15,349 nt of DNA from Nostoc sp. CHAB 5715 (lineage in GTDB: Bacteria; Cyanobacteriota; Cyanobacteriia; Cyanobacteriales; Nostocaceae), in NCBI RefSeq assembly GCF_020829685.1, contig NZ_JAIVFR010000038.1:1-15349 (forward strand), read 5' to 3'. Every line of letters begins with the position of its first letter. Within the stretch, counting starts at the first letter, position 1. Shown in pieces: positions 6,270-13,713 of this stretch. The position numbers and the translations under genes were made by a program. The notes under the pieces were generated by a model that saw only the letters and a program-made list of their open reading frames with translations, searched no databases and was not told where the DNA came from.

Positions 6270-8955
6270 GATCAAAGTATTATTTTTGGCATCCATCATA
6301 ATCTCTTTATTGTTTGGACAAGTCGTATCTGCACAAACTCAAAATGCTAGTGTACTGGTTGAACAAGGAATTAAAGACTATGATGCCGGAAATTTTCACA
6401 ATGCGATAAAATACTGGCAAGAAGCATTAAATCAGTATAAAAATAATCCGTCACGTGCGGCGGTTGTTAATGAAAATTTGGCGCGTGCCTATCAACAAAT
6501 AGGAGAAAATAAAGAAGCTATTGAGTCATTATCAGCAGCAATTCGTGACTATGGGGCGGTGGGAAATATCCAACAAGTCGGTCGCATGAAATCAGAGCTT
6601 GCCCAAGTTTACAGCAATTTGGGACAACCTCGCAAAGCGATCGCACTTTTATGTGGTAAATTGGTAGAAAAGTCGAAAATCTCAGAAAATCAAGGGAGTC
6701 AAGAAATAAAATGCACTCCCGAAAGTGCCGAACAAATCGCCACCAAACACAACGACAAACGCGGTAAGATTGCGGCTTTGGGAATTCTCAGTGAGGCATA
6801 TCGGTTAATCGGAAATTATGACCAAGCAATTGAATATTTACACGCCACGCAACAAGTCTCTCCAGAATATGACTTTTTGGTGTTAAATAGTTTGGGTAAT
6901 GCCCTGAGAAGTCGCGCTCAATTGCATGAGTTACAAGCCAATTCTGCAAAGCAAGCTGGTATTGTCAGTAAAGAAAAGGAATTTACCAACAAGTCTGCCG
7001 CAGATTACAACCAAGCCCGCGAATATTTTCAAAATAGTATAAAACTTGCCCACAACCAAAAACAACCTTTAGCAGAGATGCGGGGATTATTAAATTTAAT
7101 TCAGTTGGGTTCCCAGACAAATGAGACGAAAGTTATCAGCGATGAAACCTTTAATAATGCCCATGAGGATGCTTTGAAGATTCTCAAAGATTTACCCGAT
7201 TCACCGACAAAAGTGTATGGGGCAATTGATTTAGCATACTTGCAGCGCCATTCTCAAGGAACTTCGCCCTTTACCTACTGTCAAACTCAGATGGTTTCAT
7301 CGGAGAACGAAGCATTAAATTTGCTGAAAAGCGCAGTATTAACTAGTAATAACTTACAAGACAATCGCCTACAATCTTATGCTAATGGTGCTTTAGGACA
7401 TTTTTGGGAATGCCGCAAAGATAGTAAACAAGCATTAAAATATACCCAAACTGCAATTATCGCAGCAGATAAAAAGTTGAGTGCAAAAGATAGCTTGTAT
7501 TTGTGGGAGTGGCAAGCTGGACGGATTTTAGATCAAGAAAATCGCAAAGAAGAAGCGATCGCATTCTATCAAAGAGCATTTGAAATCTTAGAAGATATCC
7601 GCCAGGATATTTTAACCGCAGAACGTGATGTCCAGTTTGACTTCCGCGATGTCGTTCGACCATTGTACCGCACATTGGCGCGATCGCGGCTCGATTTGCT
7701 AGGAGTTGGTGCAATTGCAGACGAACGACGTGCCAAAGAATTATCGAAAGTAGTTAACACCATCGATGCGTTGAAACTGGCAGAATTACAGAATTATTTT
7801 GGCAATGATTGCATTTTGAGTGGGTTGAATCCCAAACCCGTGGGCGAACTCCTGGAAGATAATAGTATAACCTTTAAGAATACTGGGTTTTTGAGTTCGA
7901 TAATTTTAGATGGCAAAACCGGAATATTATTGCAATTACCTAATCAGACAACCAAGTTTAAATGGATTGAAGACTCCAATCAAGGGGGTACAAGTAAGAT
8001 AGTTAGCAGCGACAGGCTACAGAAAAAAATTACCGAGTTTCGTAGCGGACTAATTAAAGGAGAAGAAGAAGTTAACTACGATACAACAAATGCGGCACAG
8101 CTTTATGATTGGATAATTCGCCCTTTTGCTGAAGATATTAAACCTGAGACAGTCAAAACCCTTGTGTTTATTCAGGATGGGTTTTTGCGTACTGTGCCAA
8201 TGGCAGCACTTTATGATAACCAACAAAAGAAGTACTTAGTCGAAACCTACGCAGTTGCCACAACTCCTAGTTTACGACTTACTACGCCCAAAGTACGCGA
8301 TCGCAGTACGCAAAAGGCGTTAATTTTGGGTTTGACACAACAAGCCACAATCGACGGAAAGGCTTTTGATGCGCTTTTTTCAGTTCCCGAAGAAGTCGGT
8401 GCAGTTAAAAGTGTATTTTCCAATTATACCGACCTGATGGACGAGAACTTTGTCCCCGAAAGTTTTAAACAAAAACTTGAGAAAACAACATATCCCGTCG
8501 TCCATATAGCTAGTCACGCTCAATTTGGCATCATTCCCGAAGACACCTTCATTGTCACAGGCAAAAACCAAAAACTCACCATCAGTCAATTAGAAAATTC
8601 ACTGCGAAACCTCAACAGCAAATTAGATAGCGTCGAACTTCTTGCACTTACTGCATGTGAAACCGCAGTTGGCGACGATCGCTCTACACTAGGATTAGCT
8701 GGAGTTGCATTACAAGTTGGCGTTAAAAGTGCGATCGCATCTTTGTGGAGTGTCACAGATGCATCGACAGCCGAACTAGTCAAAACATTTTACACCAACT
8801 ACCGCAACGCGAGAATGAGTATTGCAGAAGCACTGCAAAAAGCCCAAATTCGGATGATTAATGCTAAGAAATTACCGCCATCTGAAGGTATAAATATTAA
8901 GTACGATAACCCAGTATACTGGGCACCAATGATTGCGATCGGTAATTGGCTTTGA
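6151..8955 (+). CDS. Exported TPR-CHAT protein (caspase-like protease fold)
   Basis: 934 residues. Residues ~31-61 carry a hydrophobic export signal (VLFLASIIISLLFG) ending VVSA before QTQ, so the mature protein probably acts in the periplasm or outside. Residues ~65-490 are TPR helices (GIKDYDAGNFHNAIKYWQEA; NLARAYQQIGENKEAIESL). Residues ~560-934 are a CHAT domain with the His-Cys dyad typical of active clan CD-type proteases: H789 in VHIASHAQF and C836 in LLALTACETAVG. LGLAGVALQVGVKSAIASLW and PVYWAPMIAIG are further CHAT hallmarks. The start is uncertain: ATG 6151 is in a foldback element, and a GTG at 6235 would give a more usual 33-residue signal peptide, but neither has a strong ribosome-binding site. 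The gene is divergent from the exoprotein gene, and cyanobacterial CHAT proteins are often near such exoproteins, but a shared role is inference. The substrate is unknown. Confidence 0.93.
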   Translation: MKFPKKYLKLLLSTLLRPPTSVARTSLCVRLIHLFIQQHLIKVLFLASIIISLLFGQVVSAQTQNASVLVEQGIKDYDAGNFHNAIKYWQEALNQYKNNPSRAAVVNENLARAYQQIGENKEAIESLSAAIRDYGAVGNIQQVGRMKSELAQVYSNLGQPRKAIALLCGKLVEKSKISENQGSQEIKCTPESAEQIATKHNDKRGKIAALGILSEAYRLIGNYDQAIEYLHATQQVSPEYDFLVLNSLGNALRSRAQLHELQANSAKQAGIVSKEKEFTNKSAADYNQAREYFQNSIKLAHNQKQPLAEMRGLLNLIQLGSQTNETKVISDETFNNAHEDALKILKDLPDSPTKVYGAIDLAYLQRHSQGTSPFTYCQTQMVSSENEALNLLKSAVLTSNNLQDNRLQSYANGALGHFWECRKDSKQALKYTQTAIIAADKKLSAKDSLYLWEWQAGRILDQENRKEEAIAFYQRAFEILEDIRQDILTAERDVQFDFRDVVRPLYRTLARSRLDLLGVGAIADERRAKELSKVVNTIDALKLAELQNYFGNDCILSGLNPKPVGELLEDNSITFKNTGFLSSIILDGKTGILLQLPNQTTKFKWIEDSNQGGTSKIVSSDRLQKKITEFRSGLIKGEEEVNYDTTNAAQLYDWIIRPFAEDIKPETVKTLVFIQDGFLRTVPMAALYDNQQKKYLVETYAVATTPSLRLTTPKVRDRSTQKALILGLTQQATIDGKAFDALFSVPEEVGAVKSVFSNYTDLMDENFVPESFKQKLEKTTYPVVHIASHAQFGIIPEDTFIVTGKNQKLTISQLENSLRNLNSKLDSVELLALTACETAVGDDRSTLGLAGVALQVGVKSAIASLWSVTDASTAELVKTFYTNYRNARMSIAEALQKAQIRMINAKKLPPSEGINIKYDNPVYWAPMIAIGNWL

Positions 8956-8990
8956 AACCCACATCTGAACAAAACTCAGTACACCTTTTT

Positions 8991-9039
8991 CCCTATTTCC
9001 TATTCCCTATTCCCTATTCCCTATTCCCTATTCCCTATT
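8991..9039. repeat. Heptanucleotide STRR (CCCTATT x7)
   Basis: Seven consecutive 7-mers, six CCCTATT and one TCCTATT, fill the space between the convergent TPR-CHAT gene and the gene at 9038-9661. The last unit overlaps the stop codon of the latter. Such short tandemly repeated repetitive sequences are a known feature of heterocystous cyanobacteria. Confidence 0.92.
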
Positions 9040-9661
9040 ATTCAATAATTCCAATCAATATTTGCATTAAAACATCTAAATCATCAGGCACACGATACAA
9101 AGCAATGTCTTGAGTAATATGAAGAGGCTGTTGTTCTAATAAACCAAAACGCCAAGTATCACCTACTGTGACTGCACCATAAAGAATATCTTGTTCTTCT
9201 GCTATTGCCAAAGCGATTAACTCTACTGATAGTTGAGTAAAACCTCTTGATAAATCGTCGTTTTTAGCCTCAACTACCAGAAAATTTTTACTTCTTTCAT
9301 TTGTGTTCATATTTCGCAGTAAATAATCTAAATTACCTTTGAGTTGAGAACTTACCTGGAGAGGATATTCTAAACGCATTTGACACTTACAAAAACGCGC
9401 TAGTTCCGAAAGTACTGGTGCTACCATAATTTCTCGACGTGCAGTTTCGCTCGATAAAGTTACCAGTGGTAACAACTCCTCGATTTGCTGACGTAATTCA
9501 GGTAAACGTTGTGGTACACGTTGAGAAGAAGGTAAAGTCATACGCGCACGTGAAAAGCTATAACCCAATTCAGCTAAAATATCTTCTGTTTCATAAGGTA
9601 ACTCGAAGTAAGAACGAAAAGTGTAACTCTGTCCTTCTTGCAAAATTTTTGGTTTAGACAT
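9038..9661 (-). CDS. Hypothetical protein, possible PD-(D/E)XK nuclease-like fold
   Basis: 207 residues, cytosolic, with no signal peptide. Residues ~108-133 read LKGNLDYLL...FLVVEAKND. The Asp (D112) in a GxLDY strand followed by ExK (E131, K133) in a hydrophobic strand is the layout of a PD-(D/E)XK nuclease core. The helix after it (GFTQLSVELIALA) and the upstream ARREIMVAPVL fit the restriction-endonuclease-like proteins common as single genes in cyanobacteria. I do not recognise a specific named family, and no methylase, helicase or specificity subunit is adjacent, so a role in restriction is unproven. The ATG at 9661 has only a weak GGA upstream. It is convergent with the TPR-CHAT gene and ends within an STRR. 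Confidence 0.82.
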   Translation of the reverse strand: MSKPKILQEGQSYTFRSYFELPYETEDILAELGYSFSRARMTLPSSQRVPQRLPELRQQIEELLPLVTLSSETARREIMVAPVLSELARFCKCQMRLEYPLQVSSQLKGNLDYLLRNMNTNERSKNFLVVEAKNDDLSRGFTQLSVELIALAIAEEQDILYGAVTVGDTWRFGLLEQQPLHITQDIALYRVPDDLDVLMQILIGIIE

Positions 9662-9786
9662 AATAAATCCGACATACAGCTAATAAAAAAGCGTCCTAAC
9701 TGTCCCCACAGTGAAGCAAACTTAGCTTACAGCAGTTTTCATGTATTTGAACCACATCTATCGTAGGGGTTTAGCAATGCTCATTG

Positions 9787-9981
9787 GTGTCAACTTAAGC
9801 TATAGATAGCTTAACTGTTGCCTGACTCACCCGCCTAGAACTAAAGTTCAAGGCTAATAGCTAAAGTCTACTGAAGTAGACTAAAAATTTTTCGGATTAT
9901 TTAGTCATCTTTAGATGACTTAAGCTATTAGCAAGGAACTTCAGTTCCTTGCGGGACATGGCTTTTACGTTAAGTTGACAC
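9787..9981. repeat. Multi-hairpin foldback element with a cloverleaf-like layout
   Basis: Outer perfect 12-bp inverted repeats GTGTCAACTTAA (9787-9798) and complement (9970-9981) enclose several perfect or near-perfect hairpins: 9797-9812 (AAGCTAT arms), 9833-9854 (GCCTAGAACT arms, one mismatch), 9865-9882 (AGTCTACT arms), 9903-9920 (AGTCATCT arms) and 9931-9952 (GCAAGGAACT arms). In addition, GCTAATAGCT at 9853-9862 can pair with 9923-9932, closing the two central hairpins. No coding capacity is visible. It sits between two minus-strand genes. It is probably a dispersed cyanobacterial repeat; a structured RNA is possible but unsupported. Confidence 0.75.
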
Positions 9982-10046
9982 GTATGACAGCTGTGCGACC
10001 CGGAGATGGGATATTTTTTAACTGGAAGTCCCTATGCTGTGGATGT

Positions 10047-10787
10047 CTAACTCTTAACGAATGTCCACTCTAGTACCTTGATGGGAGCTTCTTGTAGTGC
10101 TTGAGCTAGTTCGGCGCTGCTTTCAAATTTAACTTGGGAAAGGTCGCAGGCTTCAACGTTGACTGTAAATTTTTCGTCTTGGAAGGGCCAAGGTTTGACA
10201 ACAACCAAGTTATCGCTGCGCTGCATGATATCATAGCGCTGACCCTCAGGGCCTTTGCTAATTTCTAAAAACCGCTCATCTTCGGGTAGTTCTTGCTGAC
10301 ATAAGATCAGAGAAAGGCGATCGCACCATTGCATAAATGCATAAGCTGAATCAACTTCTTCCTTTTCGATGCCTAGTTCCTTGCGCCAACGTTGCTGGTT
10401 TTGCAGTTGCTCATCTAAAATTTTGTCTAGTTCTGGAAACTGACCCCGGCTTGGCTCATTTAAACGGCTGATGTGCATGGAAATTAGTAGAGCCACCCAC
10501 CGTCCCCGGTAGCGAGCATTCTTTGCCAAATCAGCCACTTTCTTAATACCAATCTCTGCATCATTTTTTGTGGCGAGGGTGAAGTCCAGTGGCGCACCGG
10601 CTTCAGTAAGAATATCTTCTTCCCACTCTTTTTCTAGGTCATCGTGATGAGAAATTGCAGTGACGGTTTCATATAACCTTGCTGGCGCATCTTTACGTCG
10701 CCACTGTCCTGCAAGTTGAGCCGCTAATAAAGCATGAGCGCGGTGATAAATAACTTCCCAACCATTTGGCGTAGCGTTGACAATCAC
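10047..10787 (-). CDS. DUF3891 family protein
   Basis: 246 residues, cytosolic, matching by recall the DUF3891 family found across cyanobacteria. Conserved-looking acidic and histidine residues follow an HD-phosphohydrolase-like order: H15 and H18 (YHRAHALLAAQLA), H47-H48-D49-D50 (AISHHDD), H105 (SMHISRL) and D156 (WCDRLSL). This suggests a helical metal-binding hydrolase-like fold, but no substrate is known for the family and the HD comparison is inference. The start is the GTG at 10787, chosen because AGGAG stands eight bases upstream. The adjacent upstream gap carries no other gene, so it is probably transcribed alone. Confidence 0.83.
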   Translation of the reverse strand: MIVNATPNGWEVIYHRAHALLAAQLAGQWRRKDAPARLYETVTAISHHDDLEKEWEEDILTEAGAPLDFTLATKNDAEIGIKKVADLAKNARYRGRWVALLISMHISRLNEPSRGQFPELDKILDEQLQNQQRWRKELGIEKEEVDSAYAFMQWCDRLSLILCQQELPEDERFLEISKGPEGQRYDIMQRSDNLVVVKPWPFQDEKFTVNVEACDLSQVKFESSAELAQALQEAPIKVLEWTFVKS

Positions 10788-11008
10788 AAATCAATCTCCT
10801 GATTCTTAGTTTTGATTTTGAGTTCAATTAATTTCTGAATTCAGAAACGTCGGGGTAGATTTGAAGAGGCGATCGCTCTGACTTCTTCAGTGTGGCTTAA
10901 TCTTTATAGCCATTTTCAATTGAGTATAACATAGTCCATTTTTCGGAGCGCAGAGGTATCCAAACCGCGTGTTGCATCCAAATCAATATCAGCAAATACT
11001 GATCAACT
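10788..11008. other. Intergenic stretch upstream of the DUF3891 gene
   Basis: It holds the AGGAG ribosome-binding site of the DUF3891 gene (10796-10800, minus strand), one HIP1 site and otherwise AT-rich sequence. On the minus strand ~28 codons just left of 11005 read like decayed coding sequence (DIDLDATRGLDTSALRKMDY, then a stop). There is no start codon, and the element at 11009 begins right beside it. No family was recognised. Confidence 0.4.
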
Positions 11009-11131
11009 TATAGCAATCCGATTTGATTTCTGAACTTCTTTGTGTAGGCAGGGAGTAGGGAGTAGGGAGTAGGGAATCAGCCTTTTCGAGTTGAGGGCGA
11101 GTTATTTCAAAAATCAAATAGGAGTCCTATA
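11009..11131 (-). mobile_element. STRR-bearing foldback element, copy A
   Basis: 123 bp with ~27-bp imperfect inverted ends: TATAG...ATTTGATTTCTGAA on the left, TTCAAAAATCAAATAGGAG to CCTATA on the right. The interior carries AGGGAGT x3 plus AGGGAAT, and CTTTTCGAGTTG. Read on the minus strand it aligns along its whole length with copy B at 13029-13157 (TATAGGACT end, AACTCGAAAAG, then CCCTACT-type heptamers), so the two copies lie in opposite orientation. It has no coding capacity, so it would be mobilised in trans. Confidence 0.7.
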
Positions 11132-11163
11132 GATTCCCGATTTCTTAGAGAAGTCGGGAATCT
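11131..11163. repeat. Strong 33-base hairpin
   Basis: AGATTCCCGA and TCGGGAATCT pair perfectly. The stem continues through TTCT/AGAA to a three-base loop. It lies against the right end of copy A and downstream of the catalase gene on the minus strand. It has no T-run, so it is more likely a dispersed hairpin repeat than a rho-independent terminator. Confidence 0.6.
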
Positions 11164-11223
11164 TGTGGATAAAGCTAAATTCTCCCTCACAAATCCCTAA
11201 TGTAGAAAAACAGTTTAACCATT

Positions 11224-11251
11224 GCTAAACAAGGTGGGCTGTTTGCCCACC
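11224..11251 (-). terminator. Candidate terminator of the Mn-catalase gene
   Basis: On the minus strand GGTGGGC and GCCCACC form a 7-bp GC-rich stem around a 5-base loop (11251-11233), followed by TTGTTT, about 46 bases after the catalase stop codon. The T-run is weak. The GGTGGGC hairpin is also a common repeat motif in this window (12386-12406), so termination is inferred. Confidence 0.4.
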
Positions 11252-11296
11252 AGATGATTGGGAGTTTTCAATAAGCTCTAACTGCAACCTATGGAA

Positions 11297-11989
11297 TTAA
11301 GAGTGCTTTTCTAGCGGATTAGCAATATATTCAAATGTTGGTTCAGAATTCCAAGGGCCACGCTCATCTTGACCATTTCCGTTTGTAGATAGGTTGTAGT
11401 AGAGAGCAACAGTTTCATCTGGCTTAATATTACCAAAGAACGGATCTGTCAACTTACCCAGCGAATCTAGAGCTTTCATAAACATCTGGGTATGAGAAAT
11501 TTCTCGTGTTAACAGATGGACCAAAGTCTCTTGGGTTCCTTTGTCAGTTGCCAACTTAATTAACTCTTCGTAAGTTTGACGAGCGCCAGCTTCTGCTGCA
11601 ACATTAGCTCTCAAATCACGCACTACATCTCCGCCTTCATTCAAGTAACTTGCAGTCCAAGCATTACCCTGGCTATCTAGAAAATGAGGCCCAATCCCTC
11701 TGACTGCAAATAGAGTGCTTTTATAAGCCTCTGTTTGATCTGTATTTTTAGTATGAGCTTCAATGAGTTTACCAACCATTTCTAAATGGCTGAATTCCTC
11801 GATCGCAATGTCTTGGAGCATGTCTTTAATTCCAGCATTTTCAACGTGGAATGATTGAACCCAATATTGAAGTGCTGCACTAAGTTCTCCAGTAGCTCCG
11901 CCAAACTGCTCTAAAAGCAACTGAGCAAAACGAGGGTTTGGTTCACTAACGTTAACTGCATGAATAGGCTCTTTTTTGTGAAAAAACAT
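11297..11989 (-). CDS. Manganese (non-haem) catalase
   Basis: 230-residue cytosolic protein that should convert H2O2 to water and O2 using a di-manganese centre. All five expected metal ligands are in place by comparison with the characterised Lactobacillus enzyme: E35 (GATGELSAALQYW), E65 and H68 (IAIEEFSHLEMV), E133 (VAAEAGARQTYEE) and H166 (REISHTQMF), within a four-helix ferritin-like bundle. The length is somewhat below the ~266 residues of that enzyme, with shorter linking segments, as in other cyanobacterial members. The ATG at 11989 is preceded by GGAAG nine bases upstream. The gene appears monocistronic. Activity is very likely from the intact ligand set. Confidence 0.93.
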   Translation of the reverse strand: MFFHKKEPIHAVNVSEPNPRFAQLLLEQFGGATGELSAALQYWVQSFHVENAGIKDMLQDIAIEEFSHLEMVGKLIEAHTKNTDQTEAYKSTLFAVRGIGPHFLDSQGNAWTASYLNEGGDVVRDLRANVAAEAGARQTYEELIKLATDKGTQETLVHLLTREISHTQMFMKALDSLGKLTDPFFGNIKPDETVALYYNLSTNGNGQDERGPWNSEPTFEYIANPLEKHS

Positions 11990-12164
11990 AGATTTACACT
12001 TCCAAAAATTATGATTTTACAGAATTGATAAACTATTATTTTATTGTCTCCTAGCATCTTTGAATATATAGCTAATTTGAGATTTGATAGCTTCTCAAAC
12101 TGGTTAACTAGAAGACCAATAAAATACAGTAGTCATGTCAGTGTTGATAACTGCCAATCAGCTA

Positions 12165-12534
12165 TTAAGCATTGCTGCTTCTTCTGATTAATCCCCATAG
12201 ATAAATAGCGACAATTGCGCCGATCACAGCCACTAAAATACCTAGAAGAGTCAAAGCAGCACCAGCCGCAGTAATTTGCAGAGTTCTTGTTCGTAGTAAA
12301 GTAAAGAGACTTCCACCGACCAAAGCCCCAATGATAAGCTAAACCACATCTAGTTTGCATATCTAAAATTTATATAACTCTTGTGGGGTGGGCATCTTGC
12401 CCGCCCTAATTATGCAATTTCAATGTGGAACAGCTTACCCAAAATCATTGTGGAGAGAATCCACCACCTTGATAATCAGCTTTAGCAATGGCAGCTGCCA
12501 AAAGACCTAAAACTACCCAAGCAACAATACTCAT
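12165..12534 (-). pseudogene. GlsB/YeaQ/YmgE-type small membrane protein gene, broken by an insertion and a frameshift
   Basis: The N-terminal part starts at ATG 12534 after a good GAGAGG site and reads MSIVAWVVLGLLAAAIAKA then DYQGGGF, stopping at 12445. The C-terminal part, with no start codon of its own, reads IIGALVGGSLFTLLRT, then QITAAG, then LVAVIGAIVAIYLWGLI, ending at 12165. Together they give the usual ~85-residue transglycosylase-associated membrane protein with three hydrophobic helices. A 99-bp element lies between (12337-12435). Excising it with one TA copy joins TTG GG to T ATC ATT GGG, encoding L-G-I-I-G, exactly the family motif. One further missing base in GGATTC/TCTCC breaks the frame before the insertion, where STMILG would continue. 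The family is often stress-induced; this copy cannot make the full protein. Confidence 0.87.
12337..12435. mobile_element. 99-bp TA-flanked MITE inserted in the YeaQ-like gene
   Basis: Terminal inverted repeats of ~24 bp start AGCTAAACCACATC on the left and, read from the right end, AGCTGTTCCACATT; both arms reach TTGCAT. TA at 12335-12336 and 12436-12437 is the likely target duplication, as for IS630/Tc1-mariner-type transposition. The centre has a GGGTGGGC / GCCCGCCC hairpin (12386-12406). The interrupted gene gives an independent definition of both element ends. Confidence 0.82.
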
Positions 12535-13028
12535 AACCCTCTCAACAATCTTACTTATATCTAAGTTATCAACTCTGATTCACAATTCTTTCTACCAGAT
12601 GGGATAAATGCTAAATCCAAAAGTTAGATAAAAAACTTTACATCAAGGTTCAGATGGAAATTGGCATTTTTATTTATAGAGTAAAAATGCTAAACGAAAG
12701 TTTTGTCAGATAAATTAGAAATTATTGAATACACAAGTCTAGACGTTATTTGTTCTCTAACTAGACACTAAAATTATATTTTTTGATATCTACCTTAAGA
12801 TTTAAAAAAATAATCTAACTTTTTAGAGATGCATTAAAATAATTCGTAATTAACCTGAGTTCGATGTAAAAAAAGTCTCTAACCTTGGCAGAAAGAAGGT
12901 TGTATGGGTGTGGGTTAGATGATAGCGTTCGGCAAAGGTTCACCAGGAAAGAAATCTACTTCTGAGAATGAATTTAAATTTGATGTTGTTAAATTTAATG
13001 AAGGTTTTTTATCTTGATATGTATAAGC
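12535..13028. other. AT-rich intergenic region
   Basis: There is no convincing gene in this ~490-base, strongly AT-rich stretch. The only notable frame is a 32-codon plus-strand ORF at 12919-13017 (MIAFGKGSPGKK..., Lys/Phe-rich), without a good ribosome-binding site or a recognised family. I do not call it a gene. The left end should contain the promoter of the YeaQ-like gene. Confidence 0.5.
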
Positions 13029-13157
13029 TATAGGACTAATATTTGATTTCTGAAAAAGCTCGGGACAACTCGAAAAGCCTAATTCCCTATTCCCTATTCC
13101 CTACTCCCCACTCCCCGCCTACGTAGATAATTTCAAAAATCAAATACGATTCCTATA
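13029..13157 (+). mobile_element. STRR-bearing foldback element, copy B
   Basis: 129 bp. The left end TATAGGACT...ATTTGATTTCTGAA faces the right end TTCAAAAATCAAATACGATT to CCTATA. The interior has CAACTCGAAAAGCC followed by two CCCTATT, one CCCTACT and one CCCCACT heptamer. It is the same element as copy A at 11009-11131 in the opposite orientation, with different heptamer types and number. A coding remnant begins directly to its right. Confidence 0.7.
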
Positions 13158-13161
13158 TTAA

Positions 13162-13412
13162 CCCAAGTTACTAGTTACAGATTCAGGCGATCGCAATCTT
13201 GACCACTGGGTACTAGAAATCGCTGATTTTGGTGAAAATATTTACAAATTTGAACTCGCGGCTCAGTTCTGGCGGGGCGGTTGGGAACGACAATTGTCGC
13301 TGCCCCAGAGAATCAAGACTTAGGCGTGGTTAAATATCTGCGAAAGCCAGTCTCCAAGCTAGATTTATCGCCTTTTCCTGTATCCTCGCAGACATTTGTG
13401 CAATTATCTTAA
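13162..13412 (+). pseudogene. Frameshifted coding remnant of unknown family
   Basis: The frame from 13162 reads LDHWVLEIADFGENIYKFEL then AAQFW (to ~13272). The continuation is in another frame, GTTIVAAPENQDLGVVKYL, then KPVSKLDLSPFPV, to a TAA at 13410. Both parts look like genuine protein and join at a GGGG run (13274-13277), which suggests a one-base indel. There is no start codon in the first frame, and the element at 13029-13157 abuts the 5' side, so the N-terminus is lost. I do not recognise the family. Confidence 0.42.
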
Positions 13413-13593
13413 CCTCTCACTGATGGTATTGGGATGTGCTTAAGCGTGAAAATCAGAAAAACATAAATAAATACTAATATCTTTATAGTTATATAAAAAT
13501 TAATAGTTAAATAATCTTAGGAGAAATAAAAATAGCTGGGTTCTACATCGGCAGTGGTACTTGCCAGATAGAGTGATACAGATTCTCTCTAAA
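13413..13593. other. Intergenic region upstream of hemN
   Basis: AT-rich sequence with no open frame of note and no recognised RNA. It and the STRR cluster to its right would have to contain the hemN promoter, but no convincing -35/-10 pair stands out. Confidence 0.4.
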
Positions 13594-13690
13594 CATTAGT
13601 CATTAGTTATTAGTCATTAGTCATTTGTCATTAGTCATTTATCATTCTCCCCCTGCCTCCCCTACTCCCTACTCCCCACTCCCCACTCCC
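13594..13690. repeat. Two adjoining heptanucleotide STRRs upstream of hemN
   Basis: Seven units of CATTAGT type (CATTAGT, TATTAGT, CATTTGT, CATTTAT) run 13594-13642. After a short C/T-rich bridge, CCCTACT x2 and CCCCACT x2 follow at 13660-13687. The array ends only ~24 bases before the hemN ATG, so it lies in its 5' untranslated region or promoter. Confidence 0.9.
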
Positions 13691-13713
13691 CTCATTCATT
13701 GGAAAGCAACTCA

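Noticed and set aside
11131..11163. Rho-independent terminator of the Mn-catalase gene
   Set aside because: The stem is strong but no T-run follows on either strand; it lies beyond the better-placed hairpin at 11233-11251.
12133..12360. 75-codon minus-strand frame (MQTRCGLAYHWGF...)
   Set aside because: It overlaps the YeaQ-like C-terminal half in the wrong frame and is rich in unlikely residues; the adjacent frame gives the recognisable membrane protein.
12919..13017. 32-codon ORF MIAFGKGSPGKK...
   Set aside because: No convincing ribosome-binding site, no family, and short enough to be chance in AT-rich DNA; mentioned only in the intergenic entry.
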